Source: Verrucomicrobiota bacterium (GTDB lineage Bacteria; Verrucomicrobiota; Kiritimatiellia; SS1-B-03-39; UBA6053). From it: a stretch of DNA of 32,134 nucleotides. The stretch covers positions 1-32,134 of the forward strand of contig JAFIGC010000052.1 of the NCBI GenBank assembly GCA_020831635.1. The letters are read 5' to 3'. Within the stretch, counting starts at the first letter, position 1. Every line of letters begins with the position of its first letter. Shown here piece by piece: positions 1 through 6,672 of this stretch. The notes under the pieces are model-generated. The model made no database searches. It was not told where the DNA came from and saw only the letters and a program-made list of their open reading frames with translations. The position numbers were made by a program, and so were the translations under genes.

Positions 1-92
1 TGACCCCAACGGGGTCCAACTCGTCAGACCGGGGCAACGCCCCGGTATTTTGCCCTCCCAACACCGACCCCAACGGGGTCGCACTCCTTCCA
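1..92. repeat. Triloop-hairpin repeat, copy 1 (truncated by window edge)
   Basis: Three perfect hairpins follow one another. GACCCC-AAC-GGGGTC lies at 2-16, CCGGGGC-AAC-GCCCCGG at 29-45, and GACCCC-AAC-GGGGTC again at 66-80. All three have the triloop AAC. The linker CAACTCGTCAGA joins the first two, and ACTCCTTCC follows the third. The same arrangement recurs at 5646-5727, 9043-9124, 11765-11847 and 12612-12693. The repeat sits just upstream of the next gene and could also fold in RNA. The sequence to its left is outside the window. Confidence 0.9.
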
Positions 93-120
93 AGAAGTCA
101 CAAGGCGTAATTCAAACCAA

Positions 121-1749
121 ATGAACGAGTCCAACCCATACGTAGTAGAGCCAAGTGATTTTCTCGAATTATGTCTTTTATCAATGTGGAAACCGCCTAT
201 AAGTCCGGGTATGTCCTCCATTTTTTCCCAATGTGAATCTTTGCCTGCTGTCGACTTGGCCCAACCGGAATCCAAGTGGATTCACAGTTGTGGGTTTCGC
301 GGCCCCTTTGGCATTACCGCCTCCGTCGAATCGTTTGACGAGGTGTTGGATTGGCAGGAAAAGCGGCGGGCCTTGGTTCAGGGGTACTATCGCCTGATTC
401 ACCCCCCGCGCATGCAGCATTTCCAGGCCCGTTTGGAAAAGAAATACCCCGGATACAAAGCGGTTTTTCTGACCTCGGCGGCTCTGGCCCGCAAAGAAAT
501 TTCCGATCTGATGAAAATCCGAGGGATTTCGTCCGAAATCCATTCTTTTACCGGAATACCGGAACAGCTCTCCGGCGATTTCTGCATTTTGGATCTCCAA
601 GATGCGGATGCCGACGTTCAGGTGGGCGTGGCCTTGTGCAAAAAGCTCGATTTCGCGGCGGAATTGCATGAACGCAACCGCAGACGCGGTGGAGCCTTGT
701 CGGCCCGGAACGTGGCCTGGATCTTACGGGAATCGGATCGTACGGGAACTGATCCTGAAGCCGAAAAGCGCGCCGGAGAGATTTTATTGGAACTGGAACA
801 AGCCGATTACGCGTTGTTTTATCCCTCCGGCATGGCGGCGGTGACCTCCGTGTTGGAAGCGGCCATTCAACCGGGACGAAACCGGTTTTTGGTGATGGGC
901 AATGTCTATCGGGACACCCATATGCTGCTGGAGGAAATGCCTTGGGCCGGACGAGACGTGAAAGCGGATTTTCTGGATACGCATGATCTTGACGCCTTGT
1001 CCGAAAACATCAGGGACAAGGACGTGGCGGCTGTCTTTTTGGAAACCATCACCAATCCGCTGATTGAAGTGCCGGAATTACCCACGATCATACAAATTGC
1101 CAAACGTGCCGGAGTTCCGGTATTGGTGGACAGCACCATGGCCACCCCTTTTAACTGCCGTCCTTTGGAATGGGGCGCGGACGTGGTCATGCACAGCACC
1201 AGCAAATATTTGAGCGGAAACAATGCCCACGGGGGCGGGGTGGTGCTCACGAATACCAAGGGTTGGGCCGAACTGCTGAAACGTGACCAAGAGCAAATTC
1301 AAAATCGGCTCTCTCCCCTGGAGTTCCCCGGTTTAGTCGAGGGATTGAATACGTTTCCGGAGAGAATGGAGCGTTTCAATCGAAACGGAGAAGCCTTGGC
1401 GAAGATGTTGCGCCAACATCCGGCTGTAAAAAAGGTGTATTTTGGCAACGGGGCCCTCCCCGTGTGGATCACGGGACTGGGCAGCGTGGTCAGTTGCGAA
1501 CTCAAGGATGAAAGCCAGGAGGCGCTGTCCTGTGTTTTCGAAGCCCCCATGCCGGGGGTGGTGAAAGCGCCTTCATTGGGCAGCGACGTGACCTTGTTTT
1601 GCCCGTATGTCTTCCTGACCTATTACGACAAATCCCCGGAATATCTGGAACACTGTCATCTCCCCAGGCATCTGTTGCGCTTTGCGGTCGGTTCCGAGTT
1701 GGATTTTGAGCCCGTGTTAAGGGGCATTTCGAAAGCCTTGATCCAGTAA
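121..1749 (+). CDS. PLP-dependent Cys/Met-metabolism enzyme (cystathionine gamma-synthase-like)
   Basis: The C-terminal two thirds is a fold-type I PLP enzyme of the Cys/Met metabolism family. Visible are the cofactor-pocket motif YPSGMAAV (about 234-241), LETITNPLIEVP (about 308-319), the VDSTMATP segment and the Schiff-base lysine in HSTSKYLSG (K362 counting from the first ATG). Such enzymes perform gamma-replacement or gamma-elimination on homoserine esters, cysteine or methionine, but the substrate cannot be read from the sequence. The N-terminal 200 residues, with LPAVDLAQPES near 41-51, match the extended architecture of large cystathionine gamma-synthase-like proteins (YLL058w type) rather than the 380-400 aa MetB/MetC. 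The start is uncertain. ATGs at 121, 184 and 211 are in frame and none has a strong Shine-Dalgarno. The one at 211 (MSSIFSQ) best fits the conserved part. No neighbour suggests an operon. Confidence 0.85.
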   Translation: MNESNPYVVEPSDFLELCLLSMWKPPISPGMSSIFSQCESLPAVDLAQPESKWIHSCGFRGPFGITASVESFDEVLDWQEKRRALVQGYYRLIHPPRMQHFQARLEKKYPGYKAVFLTSAALARKEISDLMKIRGISSEIHSFTGIPEQLSGDFCILDLQDADADVQVGVALCKKLDFAAELHERNRRRGGALSARNVAWILRESDRTGTDPEAEKRAGEILLELEQADYALFYPSGMAAVTSVLEAAIQPGRNRFLVMGNVYRDTHMLLEEMPWAGRDVKADFLDTHDLDALSENIRDKDVAAVFLETITNPLIEVPELPTIIQIAKRAGVPVLVDSTMATPFNCRPLEWGADVVMHSTSKYLSGNNAHGGGVVLTNTKGWAELLKRDQEQIQNRLSPLEFPGLVEGLNTFPERMERFNRNGEALAKMLRQHPAVKKVYFGNGALPVWITGLGSVVSCELKDESQEALSCVFEAPMPGVVKAPSLGSDVTLFCPYVFLTYYDKSPEYLEHCHLPRHLLRFAVGSELDFEPVLRGISKALIQ

Positions 1750-1759
1750 AGGAAACGGA

Positions 1760-1782
1760 GCGCGGACACTCCTGTCCGCATC
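1760..1782. repeat. Short palindrome GCGGACA-CTCC-TGTCCGC, copy 1
   Basis: A perfect 7-bp stem with a CTCC loop lies at 1762-1779, just after the stop codon of the PLP enzyme. The 23-bp sequence 1760-1782 recurs identically and in the same orientation at 2463-2485. It could act as a transcript-end hairpin, but no T-run follows, so it is not a classical intrinsic terminator. Confidence 0.8.
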
Positions 1783-1785
1783 ATT

Positions 1786-2016
1786 CTAGATTCAACTGGG
1801 TATCCCGCCCGGGGGGGCGGGTGTAACTGGGAAAAGCCTTCGGGCTCTTTCTCCTCATTCCATCAGGCTTCTGGGAGACCGGCCTCTTCAGCTTGCGTCG
1901 GATTTTGCGATTTCGGGGGGCTAACGCATCTTCTGATGGTGACGTCCCCCCGAAAGCGCGAAAGGCGGCGTGAGATCAAGAGTCCGGTCTCCCCCGAAGG
2001 CTTTTCCCCATTTTCT
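1786..2016. repeat. Nested inverted-repeat block
   Basis: The outer arms TGGGAAAAGCCTTCGGG (1828-1844) and CCCGAAGGCTTTTCCCA (1993-2009) are exact reverse complements. Inside them GGGAGACCGG (about 1872-1881) pairs with CCGGTCTCCC (about 1984-1993), CCATCAG (about 1860) with CTGATGG (about 1932), and TTTCGGGGGG (about 1911) with CCCCCCGAAA (about 1946). TCTAGA occurs on both outer sides. I see no convincing ORF. It may be a degenerate mobile element or a structured RNA. The function is unknown. Confidence 0.65.
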
Positions 2017-2058
2017 AGATCCATAATCACCTTCTGACTCCAGCCACAAGCCAAGCCA

Positions 2059-2395
2059 CTAGTGTCATGTCATGCGTGAAACGTTGTATGTGACCGTGAG
2101 ATTCCGAGTGCCATCGAGTTCCGAAAATTGTAAGGCGATCCCTCTGATCGTTGTCAATTTTCGGGACACGAGGGTGCCGGAAGATTACGGCCCGGAGGGT
2201 TGGTTGCCATACGATATTCATTTAAAAAAAATTGAGTCACTTGTAAACCATTCCACGAACTTTGGCCTCTTTTGACGCTGGAAACGAGATCCGATTCATG
2301 CACAACCCATTCAGGTTGCACAAGAATCCGATCCCGCTCCCAGCATTCAAAATAGACCAATCACATACAACGTTTCACGCATGACATGACACTAG
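2059..2395. mobile_element. 337-bp MITE-like element with perfect 35-bp terminal inverted repeats
   Basis: The left end 2059-2093 (beginning CTAGTGTCATGTCATGCG) is the exact reverse complement of the right end 2361-2395. Both ends terminate in CTAG, which could be the target site or part of the inverted repeat. Because CTAG is itself palindromic the two cannot be told apart. Between the ends are about 267 bp with only short ORFs and no transposase motif, so this is probably a non-autonomous element moved in trans. The perfect arms suggest a recent insertion or recent activity. I cannot assign an IS family. Confidence 0.8.
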
Positions 2396-2462
2396 CATAA
2401 ACCCTTATCCACAAAGCTTTCTTACACAAAAGGGCTTTTCGAACGGGCTTTATCCAGAAAAT

Positions 2463-2485
2463 GCGCGGACACTCCTGTCCGCATC
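2463..2485. repeat. Short palindrome GCGGACA-CTCC-TGTCCGC, copy 2
   Basis: This is identical over 23 bp to 1760-1782, with its stem-loop at 2465-2482. It directly abuts the stop codon of the minus-strand agmatine deiminase gene. The two copies therefore bracket the nested inverted-repeat block and the MITE-like element as direct repeats. Confidence 0.8.
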
Positions 2486-3544
2486 TCAAACCGGCTCCTG
2501 CATGGTCAAACAGTGAATCGCTCCACCCTCCCAAATAAAATCCGAACAATCCAACCCCACCATCTGCCGTCCGGGGAAAACGTCGTGCAGAATTTGTAAG
2601 GTATCTTCATCTCGACCCGCTTGACCATATGAAGGCACCAACACTACCTCATTGAGAATGAGAAAATTCGCATACGTGGCCGGCAACACTTCCTCCCGGA
2701 ATCCCTCCACCGCCAAGGTGCGCGGATGGGGCAAAGCCACCACCTTGAATCGTTCCGCAATGCGGTCGTGATTCTCCCGGAGGACCTCGTAATTGGGATC
2801 GCTCGTTTCCGGTATGACTGTCACCACCGTGTTGTCGTCCACAAACCGGCTGATGGTATCGATATGCCCGTCGGTATCATCCCCGATCAGCCCCTCCCGC
2901 AGCCAGAGGGTTTCTTTGACGCCGAAATACTCGGCGAAAACGGCTTCCGCATCTTTTTTCGTTAAACCCGGATTGCGATTCGCATTCAGCCACACGCTTT
3001 CCGTCGTGATCATGACACCCTGGCGATTGACCTCGATGGCCCCGCCTTCTCCGAAGATCGGAAGCCTTGTCCGGGGAAGGTTCCGAAGTTCGGAAACCCG
3101 TTTGGCGATCTCATCGTCATCTTCCCAAGGCGGAAATTTACCCCCCCAGGCATTGTACGGGATGTCGGCGATTTTCTTTTCTCCCTGATCATCCACCAAA
3201 AACAAAGGCCCATGGTCCCGGCACCAGGCGTCATTCGCGGGCCAATCATGAAAGGTGATCCGGTCGAAATCCGCCCTCACCTTCTTTAAATTCCGTTTCG
3301 CACCCGCCTGCCAGGCTTTTTGACAGATCAAATCCACGTTTTGGACCTGCGAAATTTCCGACACAAGTCTTGCGTGGGCCATTTCCGCCGCTTCGCGACA
3401 GTGCCGCCAGGTTTCCGGATTGCCGGGCCAGGTCAGCCAAACACCGGATTGCGGTTCATACTCGGCCGGTAGTCTGAACGCGGTCATAAAAGGGGACGAC
3501 TCCGTTTGGAGATTTTGTTGTTTAACATGCGCGAATCCTATCAT
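2486..3544 (-). CDS. aguA: Agmatine deiminase / peptidyl-arginine deiminase family protein
   Basis: This is a cytosolic guanidine-modifying enzyme of the PPAD/agmatine deiminase family. It would convert agmatine to N-carbamoylputrescine and ammonia in the arginine-decarboxylase route to putrescine. Visible are the N-terminal PAEYEPQSGVWLTWP segment, the DAWCRDHGP motif, GEGGAIEVN, the DTDGHID segment containing the general-base His, and the C-terminal EGGAIHCLT containing the nucleophilic Cys. The length of about 333-352 aa fits the family. Two starts are possible: ATG at 3544 with AGGA about 11 nt upstream, or ATG at 3487 (MTAFRLP), which fits the usual family N-terminus better. No speA or carbamoylputrescine amidase gene is adjacent. 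An arginine-derivative deiminase with another substrate cannot be excluded. Confidence 0.88.
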   Translation of the reverse strand: MIGFAHVKQQNLQTESSPFMTAFRLPAEYEPQSGVWLTWPGNPETWRHCREAAEMAHARLVSEISQVQNVDLICQKAWQAGAKRNLKKVRADFDRITFHDWPANDAWCRDHGPLFLVDDQGEKKIADIPYNAWGGKFPPWEDDDEIAKRVSELRNLPRTRLPIFGEGGAIEVNRQGVMITTESVWLNANRNPGLTKKDAEAVFAEYFGVKETLWLREGLIGDDTDGHIDTISRFVDDNTVVTVIPETSDPNYEVLRENHDRIAERFKVVALPHPRTLAVEGFREEVLPATYANFLILNEVVLVPSYGQAGRDEDTLQILHDVFPGRQMVGLDCSDFIWEGGAIHCLTMQEPV

Positions 3545-3579
3545 AGAGAAAGTTTTCCTGCAATGTTATACGTTCGAGA

Positions 3580-3615
3580 TTGACACCCGTAAAAATGTAT
3601 GTACTGTGTATACAT
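3580..3615 (+). promoter_or_regulatory. Candidate vapBC promoter/operator
   Basis: A TTGACA hexamer lies at 3580-3585. Just upstream of and overlapping the vapB start is an imperfect palindrome, ATGTAT-9 nt-ATACAT (3595-3615), whose 6-bp arms are exact. VapB antitoxins commonly autoregulate by binding such palindromes at their own start, so an operator is plausible. I cannot fix a -10 element at standard spacing. Confidence 0.35.
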
Positions 3616-3838
3616 GATTGCAAAAGTGTTTAAATCTGGAAATTCATTGGCCTTGCGTCTTCCGCGTGAACTGAATCCCGTGGAAGGGGAGATGCACATT
3701 GAGCCTCAGGGGGAAAGATGGGTTGTCACCCCGGGCAAACCTCGCGAATGGCCGGAGAATTTTTTTGAAACCATTCGGATTGAGGACAAAACTTTTTGCC
3801 GGCCCGAACAGGGCGCACACCGGGAGTTTTCCCTGTGA
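3614..3838 (+). CDS. vapB: VapB-type antitoxin (SpoVT/AbrB-like)
   Basis: This is a small antitoxin of 74 aa. Its N-terminal swapped-hairpin AbrB-like DNA-binding domain shows the diagnostic start MIAKVFKSGNSLALRLP. The C-terminal half, rich in charged and aromatic residues (WPENFFETIRIED), would wrap around and inhibit the toxin. The start at 3614 is chosen because the domain begins there. An in-frame ATG at 3599 would add MYCVY. There is no clear Shine-Dalgarno before either, so leaderless translation is possible. The stop overlaps the GTG of vapC by four bases (GTGA), which implies translational coupling. Confidence 0.87.
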   Translation: MIAKVFKSGNSLALRLPRELNPVEGEMHIEPQGERWVVTPGKPREWPENFFETIRIEDKTFCRPEQGAHREFSL

Positions 3839-4236
3839 CGCGTCTTCTGGACACGGATACCTGTATCGATATTCTCCGCGGAGTTTCCGCCGCAGTGGAC
3901 ACGGTGTCCCGTTATTCCCCCGATGACTTGGCCATCTCGTCCGTCACCCGCTACGAATTGTTGTACGGTGTCGCCCGTTGTCCGGATAAACGTCGGGAAA
4001 AGGAAACCGCCAAAGTTCACGCATTCCTGCGAATCCTTCACGAAATCCCTTTCGATTCCGAAGCGGCAGACCTTGCCGCCCTACTCCGGGCGGAACTTAC
4101 TTCGAAAGGAACGCCAATTGGTCCCATGGATCTCCTCATCGCGGCAACCGCCAAGGCCAACCGCCTCATTCTCGTCACCGGAAAACTTAGGGATTTCGAA
4201 CGAATAGAAGCGCTGCAACTCGAGTCCTGGTTGTAA
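3835..4236 (+). CDS. vapC: VapC-type PIN-domain ribonuclease toxin
   Basis: This 133-aa PIN-domain endoribonuclease is the toxin partner of the preceding antitoxin. VapC family members cleave tRNA or rRNA in a metal-dependent way. The acidic catalytic set is visible: D6 in RLLDTDTCID, E41 in VTRYELLYGVAR and D99 in IGPMDLLIAATA, followed by the C-terminal LILVTGKLRDFERI block. The GTG start at 3835 is preferred over an upstream ATG at 3796 because the PIN domain starts with VTRLLDTDTC and GTG overlaps the vapB stop. All catalytic residues are present, so the toxin looks functional. Confidence 0.88.
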   Translation: MTRLLDTDTCIDILRGVSAAVDTVSRYSPDDLAISSVTRYELLYGVARCPDKRREKETAKVHAFLRILHEIPFDSEAADLAALLRAELTSKGTPIGPMDLLIAATAKANRLILVTGKLRDFERIEALQLESWL

Positions 4237-4456
4237 CAAAAAGGAGGTTAGGAGCAAAAGGACCTACGGATGCCGAGACACGGCCTGCGGATCTTCCGAG
4301 ATGGAAGGTGATTTTCATGTGAGGCAAAAGACTGGTTTTATTGGTTGAATGGTCTGTGGTGAATGGCCTGTTGGTTTCAGAGTATCCGCAGGCAGTGTCT
4401 TGGCATCCGCAGGTTTAATTCTACAAACCCTTCCCCAATTAAGAGATGCGCCTCCA

Positions 4457-5449
4457 ATGGAGTTGCCTGCCCAGCTTGAATTTGCTACCCTCCCCCTCAT
4501 GAATCTCCGCACCTCCGTTTGGTCTTTTGAGGATGGCTTGCGCCATCAAGCCGCGTTCCGTCCCCCCCATGTCCGCAAGTTCCTGGCCATGTACACATCG
4601 GAATGGGATGCCATTGTCACGGATCCCCGCCTGATGCGGGTTCCGGTGGACGATCATTTGGTGCATCGCGGCGACGGCGTCTTTGAAACGATTCTCTTTG
4701 ACGGGGGGCGCATTTTTCTGTTGGAACCCCACCTGACGCGCCTCCGTCATTCCGCCGCCCAAATTGGCCTCGACTTTCAGGCATCTGATGAGCACCTGAA
4801 GACCGTGCTACAAGATCTTTTTTCGGTGGCATCGGTGGATCGTGCCCTCGCACGGGTGTTGGTGGGTCGGGGTCCGGGCGGATTTTCCGTGGATCCCGCC
4901 GAAAGTCTCTCCCCTTCCCTTTATATCGTGGTCTATCAGGCCGCGCCCCCATTCATGGAATCCCATCCGGGGGGGGCAAAAGTCGTTTTCAGTCAAGTTC
5001 CCCCCAAATCCGGCATTTTGGCCACGGTGAAAACCTGCAATTATCTGCCCAATGCCCTCATGAAAGCCGAGGCCAGCCGCGCGGGGGCGCATTTTGCCGT
5101 GGGCGTGGACGAAACCGGTCATGTGACCGAAAGCTTTACCGAAAACATTGCTGCCGTGGATGAATCCGGCGCATTGGTCATCCCCCCACCGGACCGACAT
5201 TTGCCGGGAACCACCCTGCAACGGGTATCCGAACTCGCGGACGCGGCCGGAATTCCCGTACACATCCGCAAATTGACCCCGGATGAAGTGCGCGGCATGA
5301 AAGAACTCCTCGTCATCGGCACCACCGCCCGCGTCACCTCGGTCACGGATCTGGAGGGACAGCCCTTCCCCATAGGCCCTGTCGGCAAACAATTGGCGAG
5401 GATGTTGGACGAAGATATTTTGAATGCGGACAGCAAGTCAACCCACTGA
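4457..5449 (+). CDS. Class IV (branched-chain/ADC-lyase type) PLP aminotransferase
   Basis: This is a cytosolic fold-type IV PLP enzyme of 330 aa, a family that includes branched-chain aminotransferase, D-amino-acid transaminase and aminodeoxychorismate lyase. Numbering from 4457, the N-terminal block VPVDDHLVHRGDGVFETI (about 62-79) is followed by ARVLVGRGPGG, the Schiff-base lysine K192 in VKTCNYLPNALMKAE, the cofactor-contact glutamate E225 in GHVTESFTENIA, and LPGTTLQRV. The lack of distinctive IlvE motifs and the isolated position leave the substrate open. The start could lie upstream at 4349 (36 more residues without domain similarity). Several repeats lie in the roughly 400 bp downstream. 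Confidence 0.82.
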   Translation: MELPAQLEFATLPLMNLRTSVWSFEDGLRHQAAFRPPHVRKFLAMYTSEWDAIVTDPRLMRVPVDDHLVHRGDGVFETILFDGGRIFLLEPHLTRLRHSAAQIGLDFQASDEHLKTVLQDLFSVASVDRALARVLVGRGPGGFSVDPAESLSPSLYIVVYQAAPPFMESHPGGAKVVFSQVPPKSGILATVKTCNYLPNALMKAEASRAGAHFAVGVDETGHVTESFTENIAAVDESGALVIPPPDRHLPGTTLQRVSELADAAGIPVHIRKLTPDEVRGMKELLVIGTTARVTSVTDLEGQPFPIGPVGKQLARMLDEDILNADSKSTH

Positions 5450-5858
5450 GGGACACGGATGTAAATGACCCCAACGGTTTCGCACGTCTTCCTGGAGAGT
5501 TGCATCCCGTTGGGATGCTCATTCATGTGGGGTTTGGCGGTCCAGGGGCGTTGCCCCTGGCTGACGGGTTGCATCCCGTTGGGATGCGATGCCGGAATAA
5601 AACTCCTGTTCAAAAACGAATAGGCGGTTTGTAACGGATGAATTTGACCCCAACGGGGTCCAACCCGTCAGACCGGGGCAACGCCCCGGTAATCGTCCCA
5701 CACCCCCACAACGACCCCAACGGGGTCGCACTCCTTTCTGAGGAATGGCATCCCGTTGGGTTACCTCACATGGCCATGGTCTTTCGATTGAAGTCTTCAG
5801 TGATTGAATTCCCCGTCAGGATTTTCTATCGCATACGAGAAACTCCCAACTCCTTTTC
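5450..5858. repeat. Triloop-hairpin repeat cluster 2 (two units, opposite orientations)
   Basis: This intergenic stretch holds a degenerate GACCCCAACGGTTTC (5467-5481). A reversed unit follows with stems GCATCCC-GTT-GGGATGC (5502-5518), CCAGGGGC-GTT-GCCCCTGG (5542-5560) and GCATCCC-GTT-GGGATGC (5571-5587). A forward unit follows with GACCCC-AAC-GGGGTC (5646-5660), CCGGGGC-AAC-GCCCCGG (5673-5689) and GACCCC-AAC-GGGGTC (5713-5727). A broken GCATCCCGTTGGG lies at 5748-5760. There is no gene in the interval. Confidence 0.9.
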
Positions 5859-6665
5859 ATGAAACCCCAAAATTCAATCTCGCTCCCAAAATCGGACCAA
5901 ACTTTTGGCCTCGACCCGATGTACCGGCGTTGTCTGATTCTGGCAATGTCCGGTATGAGTGCAATTCCGGTGGTTTTTTATTTGGTCGTGCGATGGTTGG
6001 ATTTGACTGATGAGGTGAATACGCATCCTGTATGGATCCTCATGCTTTTCATCATCCCATTGGGCTTTTTCCGGAGATACCGGATACGCTTGAATGAAGT
6101 CGGCCTTTCCCAAAATCGTTTGTGGGGATGGCAAACTTTTTCCTGGCAGGATTTTGAGGAGGGAAAAATCCTGAAACGTGACGAAGACAAATTACTCCAC
6201 ACGGAAAAACCGATTGGGTTTCGTACGATCTGTATAGGATATCTTTCTCCGGAAGATGCCAAAGCCGTGCGGATGAAAATCAACGACTATTTTGAACTCC
6301 AGAAAATGGATGATTTGCCGGAAACCATTTTCATACCCATCAAATCCAATGCACCCGGTTCCAAGATCAAACGTTGGTCATGCAATGCCGAAGGGATCAA
6401 AGACCCCGTCAATGACATCTTGTGTCCTTGGGATGAAATACAAGCCGCTTGGTTTCTGCGTACCGACCCCAAACAACTTCCTTCCAGGAAAATTCTGATT
6501 CAAACTCCAGACAATGTTTTCTCAGTGGTGAATCCACAAAACCCCCTTGTGAATGCTTTTTTGCAAAGACATATTCCCCGAAACCGTATTGAGTTGACCT
6601 GGCCGGATGAATATTCGAAACATCCCACATTTCTGGATTTTGAACACAGGCACTTACAACATTAA
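5859..6665 (+). CDS. Membrane protein of unknown function
   Basis: I do not recognise this 268-aa protein. Residues about 25-46 (LILAMSGMSAIPVVFYLVVRW) and about 57-70 (PVWILMLFIIPLGFF) look like two transmembrane segments. They are followed by a soluble part of about 190 residues with the pattern of a beta-rich, PH-like domain (RIRLNEVGLSQNRLWGWQTFSWQDF, and a second similar half near 190-250 with CPWDEIQAAWF). The two halves may be a tandem of PH-like folds, but this is only inferred from the hydrophobic/aromatic spacing. The stop TAA overlaps the Shine-Dalgarno of the next gene, so it is probably cotranscribed with the alpha-xylosidase. Its codon use looks less GC-rich than that of the neighbours. 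Confidence 0.65.
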   Translation: MKPQNSISLPKSDQTFGLDPMYRRCLILAMSGMSAIPVVFYLVVRWLDLTDEVNTHPVWILMLFIIPLGFFRRYRIRLNEVGLSQNRLWGWQTFSWQDFEEGKILKRDEDKLLHTEKPIGFRTICIGYLSPEDAKAVRMKINDYFELQKMDDLPETIFIPIKSNAPGSKIKRWSCNAEGIKDPVNDILCPWDEIQAAWFLRTDPKQLPSRKILIQTPDNVFSVVNPQNPLVNAFLQRHIPRNRIELTWPDEYSKHPTFLDFEHRHLQH

Positions 6666-6672
6666 GGAAACC

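Noticed and set aside
2072-2360. Small ORFs inside the 337-bp element (67 and 68 aa)
   Set aside because: They overlap the inverted repeats or each other and show no domain or Shine-Dalgarno. They are probably not genes.
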